Assembly: GCA_022702545.1 (NCBI GenBank)
Contig: JAHRBC010000001.1
Coordinates: 9,176,001 to 9,240,000 of the forward strand
DNA: 64,000 nt
Source: Phycomyces nitens
Taxonomy: Eukaryota; Mucoromycota; Mucoromycetes; Mucorales; Phycomycetaceae
Direction: 5' to 3'
Within the stretch, counting starts at the first letter, position 1. Each line of letters starts with the position of its first letter. The position numbers and the translations under genes are program-made. A model generated the notes under the pieces. The model saw only the letters and a list, made by a program, of their open reading frames with translations. It had not been told where the DNA came from and did no database searches. Positions 12,493 to 26,189 of this stretch are shown here, piece after piece.

Positions 12493-13289
12493 TTAGATCT
12501 TCTGCATGGCAGCAACATCAACAGACTGGACATAGTCTTCCAAGTCGGTGATCTTGTCAGAGAGATCATCCATGGAGACCTTTTTGAATAAAGTAGATTA
12601 GTCAGCCAATTCTCCAAGATTTATCAATCAATCTTACCTTCTCATCCTCAACAACACAGTTGATCTGGAGCTTCTTGATACCGTAACCAATGGCAACCAA
12701 CTGGGAACCACCCCACAAGAGACCGTCCATGGCAATATCCTTGACGGCCTTGGTGAGGACCTCCATATCGGTCTCATCATCCCAGGGCTTGATATCGAGG
12801 GTGATGGTGGTCTTGGCAATGGTCTTGGGCTTGTTAGCCTTCTTGGCCTGGTACTCGGCAAGACGCTGGGCCTTGATCTTCTCGGCCTCCTCATCGACCT
12901 CTTCGTCATCGGAGCCGAACAAGTCAATATCATCCTCATCCTCCTCAGCAGCGGGAGCAGGAGCAACATCCCTTTAAGAAAAGTGTTAGTTACCTGGTCT
13001 CTCGCAGATTCACCCATTTTTTAAGGGTACTTACTTCTTCACCTGGGTGTACCATGCGGCAACGTTGGCGAACTCAGCAGCAGGGGCGGCACCGAGAGCC
13101 TTGGCAACCTCGCTATCAGCCTCGACGCTAAAAAGGTTACATGTATATAAATATTTTTAGAATGCTGAAACGCGTTTTATAGATAGATTATTCGCTAGAG
13201 ATTTTTACGTACGAGGTGATGAACTTGTTCTCAGCGAGGAAACCGTTGAGGATGTGGAGGGCGGTAGGGAGCTCGAGGGTGATAGACAT
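12493..13289 (-). CDS. EFB1: translation elongation factor 1-beta (eEF1B alpha)
   Basis: This factor exchanges GDP for GTP on eEF1A so that it can keep delivering aminoacyl-tRNA in the cytosol. The start ([20 protein letters not shown]) is a GST-C-like N-terminal region. An acidic central stretch ([23 protein letters not shown]) and the catalytic C-terminal GEF domain follow ([48 protein letters not shown]). It ends in VAAMQKI, close to the usual family ending. Four exons are joined by short introns; the last begins after CVVEDEKV. The ATG is at 13287-13289 and the TAA at 12493-12495. Strong C/G-ending codon choice in the exons fits a highly expressed gene. The length of about 215 residues is typical. 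Confidence 0.95.
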
Positions 13290-13697
13290 GTTGAAGAAAA
13301 AGGGACAAAGGCAACTGAAAACACGAAAATTTTTTACTTGTAAGTTCCCGGTGTCGGCCAATCAAAGGTCACCCAGAGTTAATTTTTTTTTAAAACAAAA
13401 TCCGAGACTGTTGCCATGGAAACGATTTTTTTTAAAGAGAAAAAGGATTACGGAAATCAAGCAGGATATTCACCTTTTTTTATTTATTTATTGAGAGAAT
13501 GATTTTGAACTGTATTCCGGGATGATATTAATACCATACATTTATGTATAATATTTTAATGTGATAAATATGAATCTAATTGTTATAATGAATGAAGCAA
13601 GGGAAAATATTTTAATCTACATAATAGAACTCTTCTTGCACTATAAAAAAGAGAGCCCTTGTTTTCTCTTTTTTTTAGGGGGGGTACACGTAGCAAT
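13290..13697. other. intergenic region, EF-1beta promoter side
   Basis: These 408 bp hold the EF-1beta upstream region and the 3' end of the Ca2+-ATPase gene. Long A/T runs are present (about 13384-13395, 13425-13436, 13661-13677). No gene was seen. A 92-codon plus-strand frame here is rich in K and R from A-runs and has no family resemblance. Confidence 0.5.
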
Positions 13698-16600
13698 CTA
13701 GCTAGGAATTGTCTCATTAGCAGTGCCTGTGTTTGTTGAGCCAAAGTTGTTTGGTAGGGGCTGGATTGCTTTGGAAATTGGATGCGGTACTGGTTGCTGC
13801 TTCATTGGATCGATTCCCTGAATATTCTGATTGGCAGCATTATTCCATGCAACACGCTCATTGTCGGCCATATATACAGAAGGCGGTAGGCTGGCATGCT
13901 TCATCGTATTTCCCATGTACCGTTGCCGAGTTACTGGATTGCGAAAGACAAAGGCAAACAAGTCATCCGGAATAAGACGGATTACAACACCAATGGGAAG
14001 ACTCAATACACCAATCACAAGTGCAATAGCCCACTGAGGCCCATTCAATGGTATAACCTGGAAGGCTTGACCTCCAAACTGCACAATCAAGCATTGTCCA
14101 ACTACACATACAATAAAGATCCCAATAAAGAACTTGTTTGCCCAAATATTGGTAAACACATTCAATTTGCTATCAATTCTTCGGCAACTGGCAATAAAAA
14201 AAAGGGATCAGTATCTAGGATTTTGAATCAAAAACATAATAGAAACTTACTTGAGCTCATTGAATATTTGACAAAACACAAAGGTGTTGAATACAATTGT
14301 TTGGAGAATCACATCTTCGGTGTCATGTTCCAATACATTTCCATACAGCAGCACAAGAGTGACAATAATTTGGAAAATTGCCTGGCCGATAATCATTTTC
14401 CACATCTTAAAGGTTATGAGTGGAGATGATCGTGATTCAGGTGCACGCAACAGCAATTCTTCTGTAGGAGGGTCGGTGGCCAGGGCTAGAGCTGCAAAGG
14501 TGTCCATGATTAGATTGACCCATAAGAGTTGGACGGCAGTGAGTACTGATTTTTGGTTTGAGCTCACAACAGCAGAAATAAAGGTAAGAATCACTGCTGT
14601 GAGATTGACAGTGATTTGGAACTCGAGGAATTTCTTGACTGCATCATTTACACAGCGTCCCCACATAATTGCCTTTACAATGCTCGAAAAGTTGTCGTCC
14701 ATCAAGATGATACTAGAGGCTTCCTTGGCTACTTCGGTGCCTGCGATTCCCATTGAAAACCCTACGTCGGCCATCTTCAAGGCAGGACCATCGTTTGTAC
14801 CGTCTCCTGTGACAGCCACAATATCGCCTAGCTCTCTGAGACGGCTCACAAGAATCCTTTTATCTTCCGGACTAGATCTTGCCAGAACTTGGAGACGAGG
14901 GAGAATGGCGTCCATTTCAGATTGTGGAAGAGCGCGAAATACCGGGCCTTCCATCACAATACCGCCCTGAGTGTATATGCCACATTCTTTTGCGATACTT
15001 TTGGCGGTTACCAGGTTGTCTCCAGTCACCATCCGTACAAACACGCCTGCCTGCTGACATGCCTTGACGGCTTCTGTGACACCTGGTCGAAGAGAGTCCT
15101 GGATACCAACAATCCCGAGGAGAGTAATATTGTTACCATGCACAAGATCTTCAAAGTTTACTTCGCCATTGGGATCCTGCATTTGTGGTGGCCAGGACTC
15201 AAAGTCACGATATCCCACTCCTATAGTACGCAGACTGCGCAGTGCATAGGTTTGGATGCTGTGCTCTACTCGTTTGCGGTCCTCTTCTGTTAATGGCCGT
15301 GTCTTGATTTCTTCTTGGTTTGGGTTAGAAGGGTCATAATTCTCGGCTTTGAGGGATACAATGTGTGAGCATTGTTCCAAGAACAATTCCGATGCTCCCT
15401 TGATGTGAGCACGGTAAATACAGCGATGTGGGTCGGTAGGGTGTGGAATACGTATTACGATTGCCATGGCTTTACGTTCGGAACTAAAAGGGAACAATTG
15501 CTCGACTGGCCAGCTCTTTCGCAGGGTATCGTAGGGTTTTGATCCTGTGGCACGAGCAAATGCCAAAAGAGCGGTTTCGGTCTTGTTACCTACAAACTGG
15601 GGCTCGCCCTTGTCGTCTGGGGTCTCAAATGCCGAACTATTGAGAGCAATTGATTGATGAAGTATGCTCAAGACAGGAAAAGGCAGTTTTTGCGGTAGGG
15701 CGGCAATTTCGGTAATGTCTGCCCTTTGTTCAGTAAGCTGCTCGACAAATCGAAAGGAGACTCCAAGGGTGCCTGCTACGACTGTCATCTTGTTCTGTGT
15801 AAGCGTTCCAGTCTTGTCAGAACAGACGGTTGTAGCATTTCCCATGGTTTCGCATGCGGCCAATACTCTGACGAGGTTGTTGTCTTTGAGCATGCGCTGA
15901 GTTGCATATGCTAAGGCTATTTATGTATAAAGAATATTGATGTATAGATGCAAAAATAAATTAATAAAATCCTTATTCCAAAAAGAAAATGTTCATTTAA
16001 ACAAAGGCAACCTTACCTAGCGTAACTGCCAAGGGAAGTCCTTCAGGGACGGCTACAACGACAATTGTAACAACGACGATAAGTATCTTCATAATATCCA
16101 TGACGATAGTGGTTGCCTGGGGAGGTATTCCTTCTTTCCACCCCACAAAGTAGCGGATCAAGAGAACGATCAGCATCAGTATTCCGGCAGCAGAGCCAAG
16201 TTTTGCAATCATGTCTGCAAGACCATTGAGCTTCTCTTGAAGAGGTGTTGTTTCTGGCTCGGATCTTAATGCCATCATAGTCCGCCCATAATATGAATTC
16301 TGCCCGATGGCTGTGACAAGATAGGTACATGAACCTTCGAGGACCTTTGAGCCAGAGATAATAAAAGGATCTGGCATGGACTTTGGATATTTGGGAATTC
16401 TATTGGGCGTTTTTTCGCCTACTTGCTGATCGTCTTGGGAGTCCTTCCAGATAGTATAGCACACCTGCCAGTCTTGTTTGCGAACAGCATCTGATTCTCC
16501 TGTGGCAGCAGACTCGTCGCATCGTAAGTTGTGGCCTTGTATAAATATACCGTCTGTAGCAGCAATGTCTCCTGGCTCGAGATGTAGGATGTCACCGACC

Positions 16601-17434
16601 TGGATTTCCCGAACTGATACTAACAAGGGAGCCCCTCCTCTTGTTGCCTAACAAGTAAACATTTGAGATTGGATGAATTATTGCTATGAGAATTGTGTAC
16701 CTTGACTGCTCGGTCTTCCTTTTTTGCATTCAGTTTTTGGAATTGTTTTTCTTTTTGATAATCGTTTGCACTGCCGATAAGAACAACGAGCAGGATGGCA
16801 ATAATGATTGCTACACCCTCAACCCATTTTACACCTGCTACCCGATTACCAAGGGAGTCATATTCAGGCACAGCAATGTCTTCGTAGAGACCCACACTAA
16901 GAGATACAACGGCAGCAATTGATAAAAGGATCTGGAATTTATGTTAAAAAGAGTCCAATAATACAGAGATACACTTCTTACCAGGGTTTTGTCCTGAAAT
17001 GCTATCCACATGAGATGGAATATCGATTTTGTCTTGACTTCTGGGAGGACGTTTGAGCCAAAAACATGTAGCCTCTGTGGGAAAGGATGTGATGCCTCCA
17101 CGGCCCCTTGGGGTTCAGTCGCCTTTGATGGGCTTGGCGTGTCCTCTGGTTCGGCCAGGACTTGCTCGATGGTTATTGAAGAGTGGATGTCTGCGTTTGA
17201 AACCAGGCCTGTGTCGAGGTTGACATGAAGACCTCTTGCTATGCCCAGTAGTCCTCCGAACCGGGTAAGAAGCGGCAAATTCTTTGGGTCCATGAGGTCA
17301 GAGAGCTGGCTAGGAGTAAACGCAAAGGGGTTTGTGGGATCATTGTGTGGCGTAGGGTGCTCTCGTAGGTCAATGGTAACCGATGTTGGTGAAGAGTCTT
17401 GTATTGTGGGTGATGGGTTGTTTTTAGAGGACAT
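13698..17434 (-). CDS. PMC1: P-type Ca2+-ATPase, PMCA/PMC1 type (P2B)
   Basis: This pump moves Ca2+ out of the cytosol, in fungi usually into the vacuole, at the cost of ATP. The ATG at 17432-17434 begins a disordered N-terminus, then LLTRFGGLLGIARGLHVNLDTGLV, the N-terminal signature of PMCA/PMC1. The actuator domain (EIQVGDILHLEPGDIAATDG, CDESAATGESD) and TM4 (VAVPEGLPLAVTL) follow. The phosphorylation loop is CSDKTGTLTQNKM. KGASE, TGDN and the hinge TGDGTNDGPALKMADVGF are present, then TM5-TM10. The catalytic aspartate and hinge residues are all there. The product is about 1,130 residues from at least six exons. No clear calmodulin-binding tail is seen after the last transmembrane segment, as in fungal PMC1. 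The frame looks intact. Confidence 0.93.
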
Positions 17435-18618
17435 TTATTATTGTTGGTGTTATTATAATGATAATAATTAAATTAAATTATTATATAATACAATATAATA
17501 TTGTTATCCTTATTGTTATTCTTGATATATGTATATATGTATATATGTATGTATGTATATAAATATATCTTTACAAGAGAGAGTCGATGGAGAGATATAG
17601 AATTTTGTGAATAATCAAGTGGAAATGTAAATTAAGTATTATTTTTTATAATAAAAAAAGTTTCTAATATAGATTGTGAGATAATATAAATTGCTGGTAG
17701 AAGCATTCTCTTGTTTCGGGAGCATCTTTCTATTTATTGGTAGTAAAAAAATAAGGGGGAGCAATGAGGGGCAAGATTGACGAAGAAATAGAGTAGAAGT
17801 TGAATGGTTTGGGTGTTGCAGGACAGTTAAACTAGATAGTATTAGATTACAGTCCAAATATTTAGTTTTTCTACATATACTTTGAGTTGGCTTTCCAATA
17901 GGGATGTGTCTTGGCTAAATCTGCAAGGCAAGAATTAAAAAATATATATATGTGTGTATAATAGTAAAAGTAATAATAAACACGCAACGTTTTTCTATTA
18001 TTATTTTTTATATTATACTACGACGCGAGATATGGTCTATTTGCTCGCTATTGGATGTTAAAGGAGGCCAAGGGGGTTATTTAAAGGGTTTGGTTAGGAA
18101 TTCTATATAAAAAAGGTTCATAGCACACATCTCTTACTTTCAAATGTATGCACCCCAAATGTATCTAATCATTCCATTGCCTTTGGTCAGTTTTCTGCAC
18201 TGATTTTTTATTGGAGACATAGGGAGCACATCAAAAAGAAGATCACCTTCTAGAGTGACAAACAAACGAGAAAAAAAAACCATTCAAAAAGATCATCAAG
18301 AAACATTCCGACAGAAAGCCTAACCCTACAGATCGATTGCTATTCTGAAGCACCTCTTTTTTACACATTTGATCTTCTTTGTCTCACTCCAGACCCTTGG
18401 AAATATCCCATTTTTAGACCAGCGTCATTTTCTGTAATAGGCACAGCACGTCCACAGAGGTCGTACAGTTTGTCTTAAACGATTGTTTTGACTCCATCAC
18501 CGATTGGGTGCTCATATCGACAAATAAGGCATAATCAAAGCATTCATTCCCTTGAAGTATTCCAATCATTCATATACTTCTTTCTTTTACCCTTTACTTA
18601 TTTTACCACATCTTCATA
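17435..18618. other. intergenic region between divergent Ca2+-ATPase and EF-hand genes
   Basis: About 1.2 kb lies between two divergent start codons. It contains AT-rich microsatellite DNA (TATATG/TATGTA units near 17525-17565), an A/T-rich zone to about 18015 and a CT-rich stretch just before the EF-hand gene. Promoters of both genes must lie here. A 72-codon minus-strand frame (17639-17857) has no recognisable feature. That two calcium-linked genes share this region may be chance. Confidence 0.5.
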
Positions 18619-19319
18619 ATGGCAGGACCTGTAAGTCTCCAAATGGTCTCTAATAGACAGTCTAACAAATTCTATTCAGACTGTACGGAAGAGTAAGCAA
18701 CGCAACGCACGCCAGAATTCAAATGCGTTTGGCATATTTACTGGACAGGAGATCATGGAATACAAACAGGTGTTTGGAATCATGGACACAAACGACGATG
18801 GTATAGTTGATGCCAAAGACCTCGAAGTTACATTTCAAAGGCTAGGTTGGTTTGTCAGACCTTTTGATTTCTAGATTATAATGGTATATTTTTGCATTAG
18901 GCCAACCAGCAAGCCCTGAGCAGCTGGAGAGTATGATGAGTGAGGCTTCTGGATCTATAAATTTCACGGTATTCTTGACCCTGATGGCCGATAAGCGGGC
19001 CGATATAGACCAAGATAATGTTATTATGGATGCATTTTCTGCATTTGATGAGAGTGGCAAAGGTATCATTAATGCTGAGTATCTTCGAGAGTGTATGACT
19101 ACCATGGGAGATAGATTTACAGATGAAGAGGTAATATAATTGGGGGATTATAAATGAGTTTCTGGAATTCCTGGGTCGGTTGAATGTCTACTGATGGAAT
19201 GCACTTTGATGTACATCTATATGTTATAGGTCGACATTATGTTCAAGGGAACACCTGTAGATGAACATGGGAACTTTAACTACAGAGACTTTGTCAATGT
19301 CCTTAAACATTGTGGATAA
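18619..19319 (+). CDS. EF-hand protein, myosin regulatory light chain-like
   Basis: The product is a small calmodulin-superfamily protein, most similar in layout to myosin II regulatory light chains, which bind the myosin neck in the actomyosin ring. The ATG at 18619 is followed by a basic start (TVRKSKQRNARQNSN). EF-hand 1 has a good loop (MDTNDDGIVDAKDLEVTF, with D-x-N-x-D-G). Later hands are degenerate (DESGKGIINAEYLRECM; TPVDEHGNFNYRDFVNVL), as is usual for light chains, in which only the first hand keeps metal. It ends in VLKHCG and a TAA at 19317-19319. Four exons give about 170 residues. Calmodulin itself is excluded because only one hand is intact. Confidence 0.85.
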
Positions 19320-20037
19320 TCTTTATTATCGATCATTTAAGCCAAGTCTTTTTGATCTGTATATACACATATGCCTCTTTCTTCTTCTTCTCTTTACATA
19401 CATTTTCCAATAAAAAATATTTTGATAATACATTTTTGGCTCGTAATATATATTGGGCTCATCTCCTTGACTACGCACAGATGTACAATGACCTCAGAAA
19501 GCGCAATTGTTTCCAAGAAATCCACCTTTTTGCCCAAAAACTATCTATATACATTTTTGATTGATACTTGATTACATCTTATATGACATTTAGGGACACA
19601 CAATAAACACTCCATGACTTATAAACCAATCGAATCCAAGAAATATCAGTCTATAGAACCTAGAAACATAGAGTCTTCTTTTTTAAGGAGGTCAATTATG
19701 TCGCCTTTTTGTCTCCTTTTTGATCGAATCCATATAGGTTAGATCGTTTGCTCCTTTTTAACTTTTTTTTGTATTTCTAAAGAACACAAACGTTTCTATG
19801 ATTATTTTACTTGTTATTCCTATGCAAGGGATCAATGAATAAAGTTGTACTGGTAAAGATGGTTATTTAACTCAAGAACTCTATAAATCATAGAGACAAG
19901 AATTATAATCAACAATAATACCACACTTTGGATACGTTGAGATTTTTTTACGCCTCCTTTACATCGCTTTTAGGATACATTAATTTTGGTCTTTGAAATG
20001 TGCATTTAATACATGTGTATCTATGACTGTATTTTTC
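19320..20037. other. intergenic region between convergent genes
   Basis: These 718 bp separate the 3' ends of the light-chain gene and the nucleoporin gene. The DNA is AT-rich with CTT-rich and T-rich tracts (about 19380-19400, 19760-19780) suited to 3' UTRs. No further gene was recognised. Confidence 0.5.
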
Positions 20038-23000
20038 TTAGAAATCTGGGCTGATTTCGCTCTCGTTAATTAATCTGAGCTCTGTATTGATATATGTCAT
20101 TTCATAAGATTCTAAGTATTAAAGATACTATTAGAATACACATATCAATTACATCGCATTATAGACTTACCCAATACTTCATCCAACGGTAGAGCATCTG
20201 TACCTTCGGTGTTGGCAGCTAAATAAGCCAATCTAGCATGACTCAAGAGTAGCTGCAGACAGTGGGTTAGAACAGTAGTTTTTACTTGTCCCAACCTTAC
20301 CTTTCTCTTTGAAGGCTCATGTTCGGTATTCAGCATTGTTTTCAGAGAATCAAACATACTCTTGTAATCACATATACGCATATAATGTATCCATGCAATC
20401 GAAACCGTCTTTCCTTGAAGGAACTCTGTAATGGTCTCATAATATGCAGTATCCAACTTCAAGATCTTGTCTTCCTGACCTTCAGAGTCTTACTTAGATC
20501 ACTTTATATAATCAATTAGAGTACCCAAGACTTACTGTGATCACAGTACCACTTGCATAGGTAGTAGGCAAATTCATTTCCATACCGGCAGAGATTCTTG
20601 CGAAGCAATTTATCAGCCTCAGGACTTTCTTCGCTCTGGGTGATCTCAAGCAGTGCACTAAAATTTTTATACTTTCCGGCCATCTCAATTGCCAGATTCT
20701 TGTGGCCGGTTTTAAAAAACACCTCGATTACAAATCCTTGGATCTGGTGCGATGGTGAATCTACAGGAGTATCTTGGGCACAATAGCTTTTTTTATATAC
20801 AAGTTAGGACTCAAATATTTCTTTTTTTTTAAGCAGATACAGTTCAAGAAAGATAAAGCCAACATTTCCTCTGGTCAATTATTTACCTGTCTTCCTCTGA
20901 AACAGTCGTGTTTAACAACTCTTGTCCAAGATCACAAAGCTGATTTCTAAGATCAAATGTCACGGTGGTTGGTACGCTTGGAGTGATAGATTGAGTGTGG
21001 GGAGTTTCCAGTCTAGTAACCCCGTCTGCTGGTGCGATCTTGGTAGAATAGAGAGCATATGTCTTTTCAAATGAACTTTTTAATAGTTTTTGCCATTTGA
21101 CTATATATGCATGTTTATTTAAGAAATTAGTCCGTGTCATTTCCTTGTAATATCATTTACTTACGAGTCCAGTTTTTATTGACATCAGGTAGATTATAGT
21201 CCTCGAGGTGAATCTCAAACTCTCTATAAGCATGGTATGCACTCTAAGACACGACCAAAACATATCAAGAGTTAGTCATCACAAGGGGTATTATACTGTA
21301 AAAAGAAAGTGTCAAGATTTACCAAGATCAGCTCATTGGCTTTAACCCTAAATCCCTGCATTTCCATAGGAGTAGTAAAATAAAGAGACTCTTGCACATT
21401 GTCAAAGGCATCTAAGAATCGAGTGGCGGAAATAGGCTTGATTGTTGATGGGGTTTCCAATGGTAATGTCCAGAAAAAAGTTGATTGAGTAGGGAGTCTA
21501 TTGGCTATTGATTTCACGAGAATCTTGATATTCCTTACATATTTTGATAAATAATCAGCCATAATGCTCTGGTTGTCTCGGGTAGTTGGCTTGGCCTGGG
21601 GTGGAGATAAGTTGAGGATTATATTCTCAATAATGGCCTTGTATTGAGGAAACACTTCAGACTGGCTGCTTTATATTTTTTATATCAATATCTTTCTGCG
21701 TTGTGCTTTTATGAATCTAATCACCAAAAAGAATGCATTTACCTTTGATCAGTATACTGCGACCATATTCTATGGGTTACAATCGCAGCCTCTGCATATT
21801 CCACAAGAATTTTTCTAGTGTCCTTATCAATCTATGGTATCAAAAGAAAATAAAAGTATTAGCCTTGTTATCAAGAATGATATATCACCTAAGACTACCT
21901 GACTTAATAAATCTTCTTTCTTCAAAATATCACAGATCCGTTTGATAAATGTCAGTCTTGATGAAAAGAAGGAAGAATCATTCTTTGGTCCAGTAAAGAA
22001 GCAAGCTGTCATCCAAGTATTATATAACCTCGAGCTCGTTATTTTCACTGTAAAGTTTTTTTTTAAAGAAATCACCTTACCTCCAACAAAGATCTTGTTT
22101 GTAGCAGCTAGTGCCGCTTTTCCTATATAACCTCGCATTGGTGTAGTCGATATGGGAAAATACAATGGGTTCTACTTGCACAAACATGTTTTCTTTCTTA
22201 GTTTATCATGCAAATGCCACAGCTGTGTTTATCATACATTGGGCTTGTCTTGAAATATTGCAGCCTGCAAGAGTCTTTTTTCAAGAAACTTTGTGTCATC
22301 GAGGACTCTGATAAATATTTACAAAAAATTAGGACGTGTAAATAGACATAGTACTTCTGCTATCGAGATCCTTACCCCTCTGGCTCTTCCGACTTGATTG
22401 CGTTATTGTCTACCTTGAATTCCAATACTTTACCCTTGGCAGTAAAAATGAATGCTACAGAGTAACCTTCGTCTACAATCAATTCGTCGCTAGTATTACA
22501 TACAGTAGAATAGAGAAACATGTCATCTATATCTGGCTTCAAGCCAATTGTGGTTTCAAAGATGACTTTCTGGTTGATGCAGATTGCTATCACGGTGTCT
22601 TCAAATGTCACAAAGGCAATTGGACCATTTTTGGATGTTTTGATGGTTGGTTTTCTTGTCTTGGGACTCATGATCTATTATCCATCAGATATTTAGCTGG
22701 TTTGATATCATTCTCATTGATAACTAGAATAAAACGTTTGTTTCTACATACTGTTGAATATGGAAGAGTGACAATATGTTCCATCTTGAAGTCTCTCTTA
22801 TCCAAGTAGTTCCCTGATGGAATATAGTTCGAAGGTGTGGTGTACAAAATAACGACAGCAAACTGTGTGTAGCTATTCATCTCTGGAACATGATAGGATA
22901 CCAACATTGCCACTGTATCCACTCTAATAAGAATTAGTTGAATTATAGCCAAGGAAGCCAAAAATCAAATGATACTTTACCTGTATTTATCAATGTCAAT

Positions 23001-24319
23001 GATATTCAATTCCACATCCTCAGCAGAATCTCTCCCCAATATATTCTTTGCTATATAGTGCTTGATCAAAGATTCTGGTGCCACGTTGTATATAAGCTAA
23101 ACATAAAATAATAGCAATGTAAATCAAATATACATATTGTTTCATTTTCTTGGCTTGTTTGGTCCAGTGGATTAGCTTAAAATATATATATATATCAATT
23201 GTTTACCTTTAAAGTATCGTTTGGCAATATAGCCCACTTTTGAAGCATTCCATCGTTCAATACCATAAAGCGATCATGGATTCTTTCGGATAATCTGTAC
23301 AGATAGCATTTAATAAAAATACTTTTTTTTGTACTCGATGTTCTTACGGTTCAGGAAGTTTAAAGATCCTAAGTACAGGATGAAACGCTTTAAGATTCTC
23401 TGTACTTCCAATGCGCATAACCATGGACGGAAGCCAGTTTCCAATTATACTTGAAAGGGTCGATTCTTTGTGAGAAGATTGGATCGAGAAACTAGTACTG
23501 TTTTGATCGCTCGAAATAGTCAATAGAATCAGATTTCCTGAAGAGGTACCAATGGCAACTTGGTTGTGAGACAAGAGACTGACAGTGGTAATATAAGTCT
23601 GGTATTCCAAAGGTATTTGACGAGTGTAGCATGGATCTGAATATGATTCTGCTAGTTTGATATTTGTCCAAAGCATCGCATTTCCGTTGATATCAATTAC
23701 AAGCAGCTTTGCAAAAGATGGATATATATGCGAAGGAATCATGATAACAAATGGAGAGGAATGACATTTTGGTGGTGTTTGTAGGGCTATTTCTTTGGAT
23801 TTCTGAGAATAAGATCATATTAGAATTACTGCTGTTTGAATCATATACACACGCCTATATTTGCCAGAAGTGTCTGATGAGCGTGTGCAATTGTGAGTTG
23901 TACCTTTGGTTTAACTTCGAGATAAAGAGAAACAAGAGATTTGCTTGCCATGATGGCACAATGTGTGCTAAATGAGGCATAGGCAAAGACGTCCTCAGGG
24001 TTGTCTATTTATCACAAGAACGGTAAGTTTGAAATGACAATGGTCTTATTGTGTTTGCACAAGCTTATAGTATTGTTGTTGTTGTTGTTGTTTTACCACA
24101 TGAATTGATTGCCTCCAATAACAAAGGCGGAATGTCTCTTTGTCTATACACCCTGTACGTCTTGTCGTATTGGAGAACGTCTGGATGATTCCAGGGAAAT
24201 TGCTCTAATTTTAATTTGCTTTCCAATGTATGATCGTCAAACATGTCGTCTAATTCAGACATTCTACGCATGCGATTGAAATAAATCAAACTGGGTATCG
24301 AAGATTCATCAAAGTTCAT
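20038..24319 (-). CDS. NUP133: nucleoporin, Nup133-like
   Basis: This is a probable component of the Nup107-160 (Y) complex of the nuclear pore, which shapes the pore membrane. The ATG at 24317-24319 begins MNFDESSIPSLIYFNRM. The N-terminal half reads as a beta-propeller (AKLLVIDINGNAMLWTNIK; HNQVAIGTSSGNLILLTIS), followed by an SSIIGNWLPSM segment placed like the membrane-sensing loop region of Nup133. The C-terminal half is helical (NEFAYYLCKWYCDHS; TVSIAWIHYMRICDYKSMF) and ends in INTELRLINESEISPDF with a TAA at 20038-20040. About fifteen short exons give roughly 1,050-1,100 residues, close to Nup133. Nup155 is the main alternative; the W-IH helix and the propeller loop favour Nup133. Similarity is weak overall, as usual for this family. 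Confidence 0.72.
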
Positions 24320-25480
24320 GATCTAGGTGATGAATTTCTCGCAGGTTTGTGATTATTGGCTTGTTTTTAATATCTCTACTAGATCTTGTGTCCGTTCTTT
24401 TTATCAGAATATAAATATACAAATGTGTGTATTTATGAATGTATAAATGTAAGAAGCATTATACTTCTTCCTTTGGTTCAAGCAAAGGTGACCGCAATTT
24501 TACCAAACCGTTCTTCATGTCTACGTCACTACCGTTTACAGCTTCATAGTTGGCTATTTTGTAAAGAGAATGGTTATACATAATATGTGATTATTTATCC
24601 TCATGTCCCTTTTAACAATTTCTTTGAATAGCCATCTTTTGCACTCTACCAAGATTTGTATGCAAATTTAAATCCAATTTATCAACACATATTATTAGCA
24701 CTAGAAAGAATACATGTTTAGTGATCTATTGTCAATATTCTTGAAGAATTTACCAGGATCAATGATATCTTTGGTAAATTGTATGGAAATATTCGTACTT
24801 GATAGAAATATTATTATTATTATTATTATTTTAGTTTCTAATTTCAATTATTAAACCCTCTAATTTTTGGCTATGAGCATAATCCCATTTGAGCTTCAAT
24901 ACCCAACTCTTACAGGCATCACTGTTCTTGAACTCTCGATCAATTCTACTATCATTGATGATAATTCTCTTTATCACTTTATAGCATATTGACGCTTGCG
25001 GGTGAAAAATGCCTGCACCTACGATTATTCGACCGGTTTCCTTTGTCGCCACCGCTCTAAAGAGCTCCCCAAAGGAAACCAACTGATTCGTACAATATTT
25101 GACCTTTTAGATCAATACTCCACCAGACACTACCCCTTCTTTACAATCTTGACTGTGTCTCTAACTCGATAACCTGGATCGATTATGCCTTTTTTCTCTC
25201 TCGTCCCAAGTCCCTCGGATGTTTTGTTACTTCAATAATTTGGTCAATCTCGCAGATCCGCTTCAGAACAATGACCTACCACTGGTACCTCTTGTCCTCT
25301 CTTATCTCACAAGAAGTATAAATATAGGCAAAAAAAAATTCCTATATACAATCTCAATATCCCTCAAGCCGCACGGAAGCAATCTTGGAAGCCTATAGCT
25401 CCGTATGATAGTTGTATGGTCTGCTGAAAAGCTCTGTGGAATCAACTGCCTACCCGGTCCTTTATCTTTCAGAAAGCCAC
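24320..25480. other. intergenic region upstream of NUP133
   Basis: About 1.2 kb of AT-rich DNA carries short trinucleotide runs (TTA, about 24811-24832). An 83-codon minus-strand frame (24831-25082, MVSFGELFRAVATKETGRI...) is open and not of low complexity, but I do not recognise it. It may be a gene fragment or part of the LINE relic that follows. Otherwise I see only the promoter side of the nucleoporin gene. Confidence 0.4.
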
Positions 25481-25870
25481 TAACTTTGTAGAGGATAACT
25501 TTTGCGCTATCTGTCAGACAGAAAAAGACACACCAGAGTATTGTCTGATTACATGTCTTCAGAAAAGTCTCGTATGAAGTATAGTTTCATTTCAAGTGTG
25601 TTTATTCTAGCGATTAGCATAGATAAACACTCTTATTACCCCTTTAGAATATACACAGTGAACAGTTCCTCAACCTATATTCAAGCTCTTATTGTGACTT
25701 GCACTGTGCACGCCATTTGGTGGCCTCACTGGGTCTATGCTATGTATGACCAATCTTTTCTTCCTAGTGTAATCGTAGCCAAGGCACTGGTGGTAATAAA
25801 CCTTTTAGACTATAATTTTATCTTTCTGTTTTTCTTAAATAGCATTAGAACAATTCTCTCTTTGGTATAA
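25480..25870 (+). pseudogene. 3' remnant of a non-LTR (LINE) retrotransposon
   Basis: A cysteine-rich block (FCAICQTEKDTPEYCLITC) is followed, after a one-base shift in an A-run near 25562, by VTCTVHAIWWPHWVYAMYD and FLPSVIVAKALVVIN. This pattern (C-x2-C, E-x-C/H, C, then a helix with AIWW-HW) is the C-terminal zinc-ribbon end found in LINE reverse-transcriptase proteins of Mucorales. The histidine usual in the motif is a tyrosine here. No reverse-transcriptase domain remains upstream. Basis: family memory, not a search. Confidence 0.55.
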
Positions 25871-26189
25871 AAAGCCAACTGCTTGGTACTTTTTTCAGTC
25901 TGTCAGTAAATCGACAGGATACAATTAACTCCACACACCAGAAACCAAGTAATCAAATATATGGATTAAGCAGAATTCGTATTAAAAATTAGCCAAACTC
26001 CATAGGAATAAGAGAAAGAAACAAGGGCCCAGATTAAACAATAGGGGAATTGCTATATGTATCAGAATATACAGTCATTCCAACAAGTAATGTCACTTAT
26101 TTTGACTTTGATGTCGTCCAAAAAACTTTTGTGTTCAACAATGATGTCGACTGATCCAAAAATAAAGTTGTACTCACATGTCATGAATT

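Noticed and set aside
12634..13017. overlapping frames on both strands in EF-1beta
   Set aside because: Shadows of the strongly codon-biased EF-1beta exon.
14284..14970. 228-codon plus-strand frame
   Set aside because: It is antisense to conserved P-type ATPase exons and has no motif of its own.
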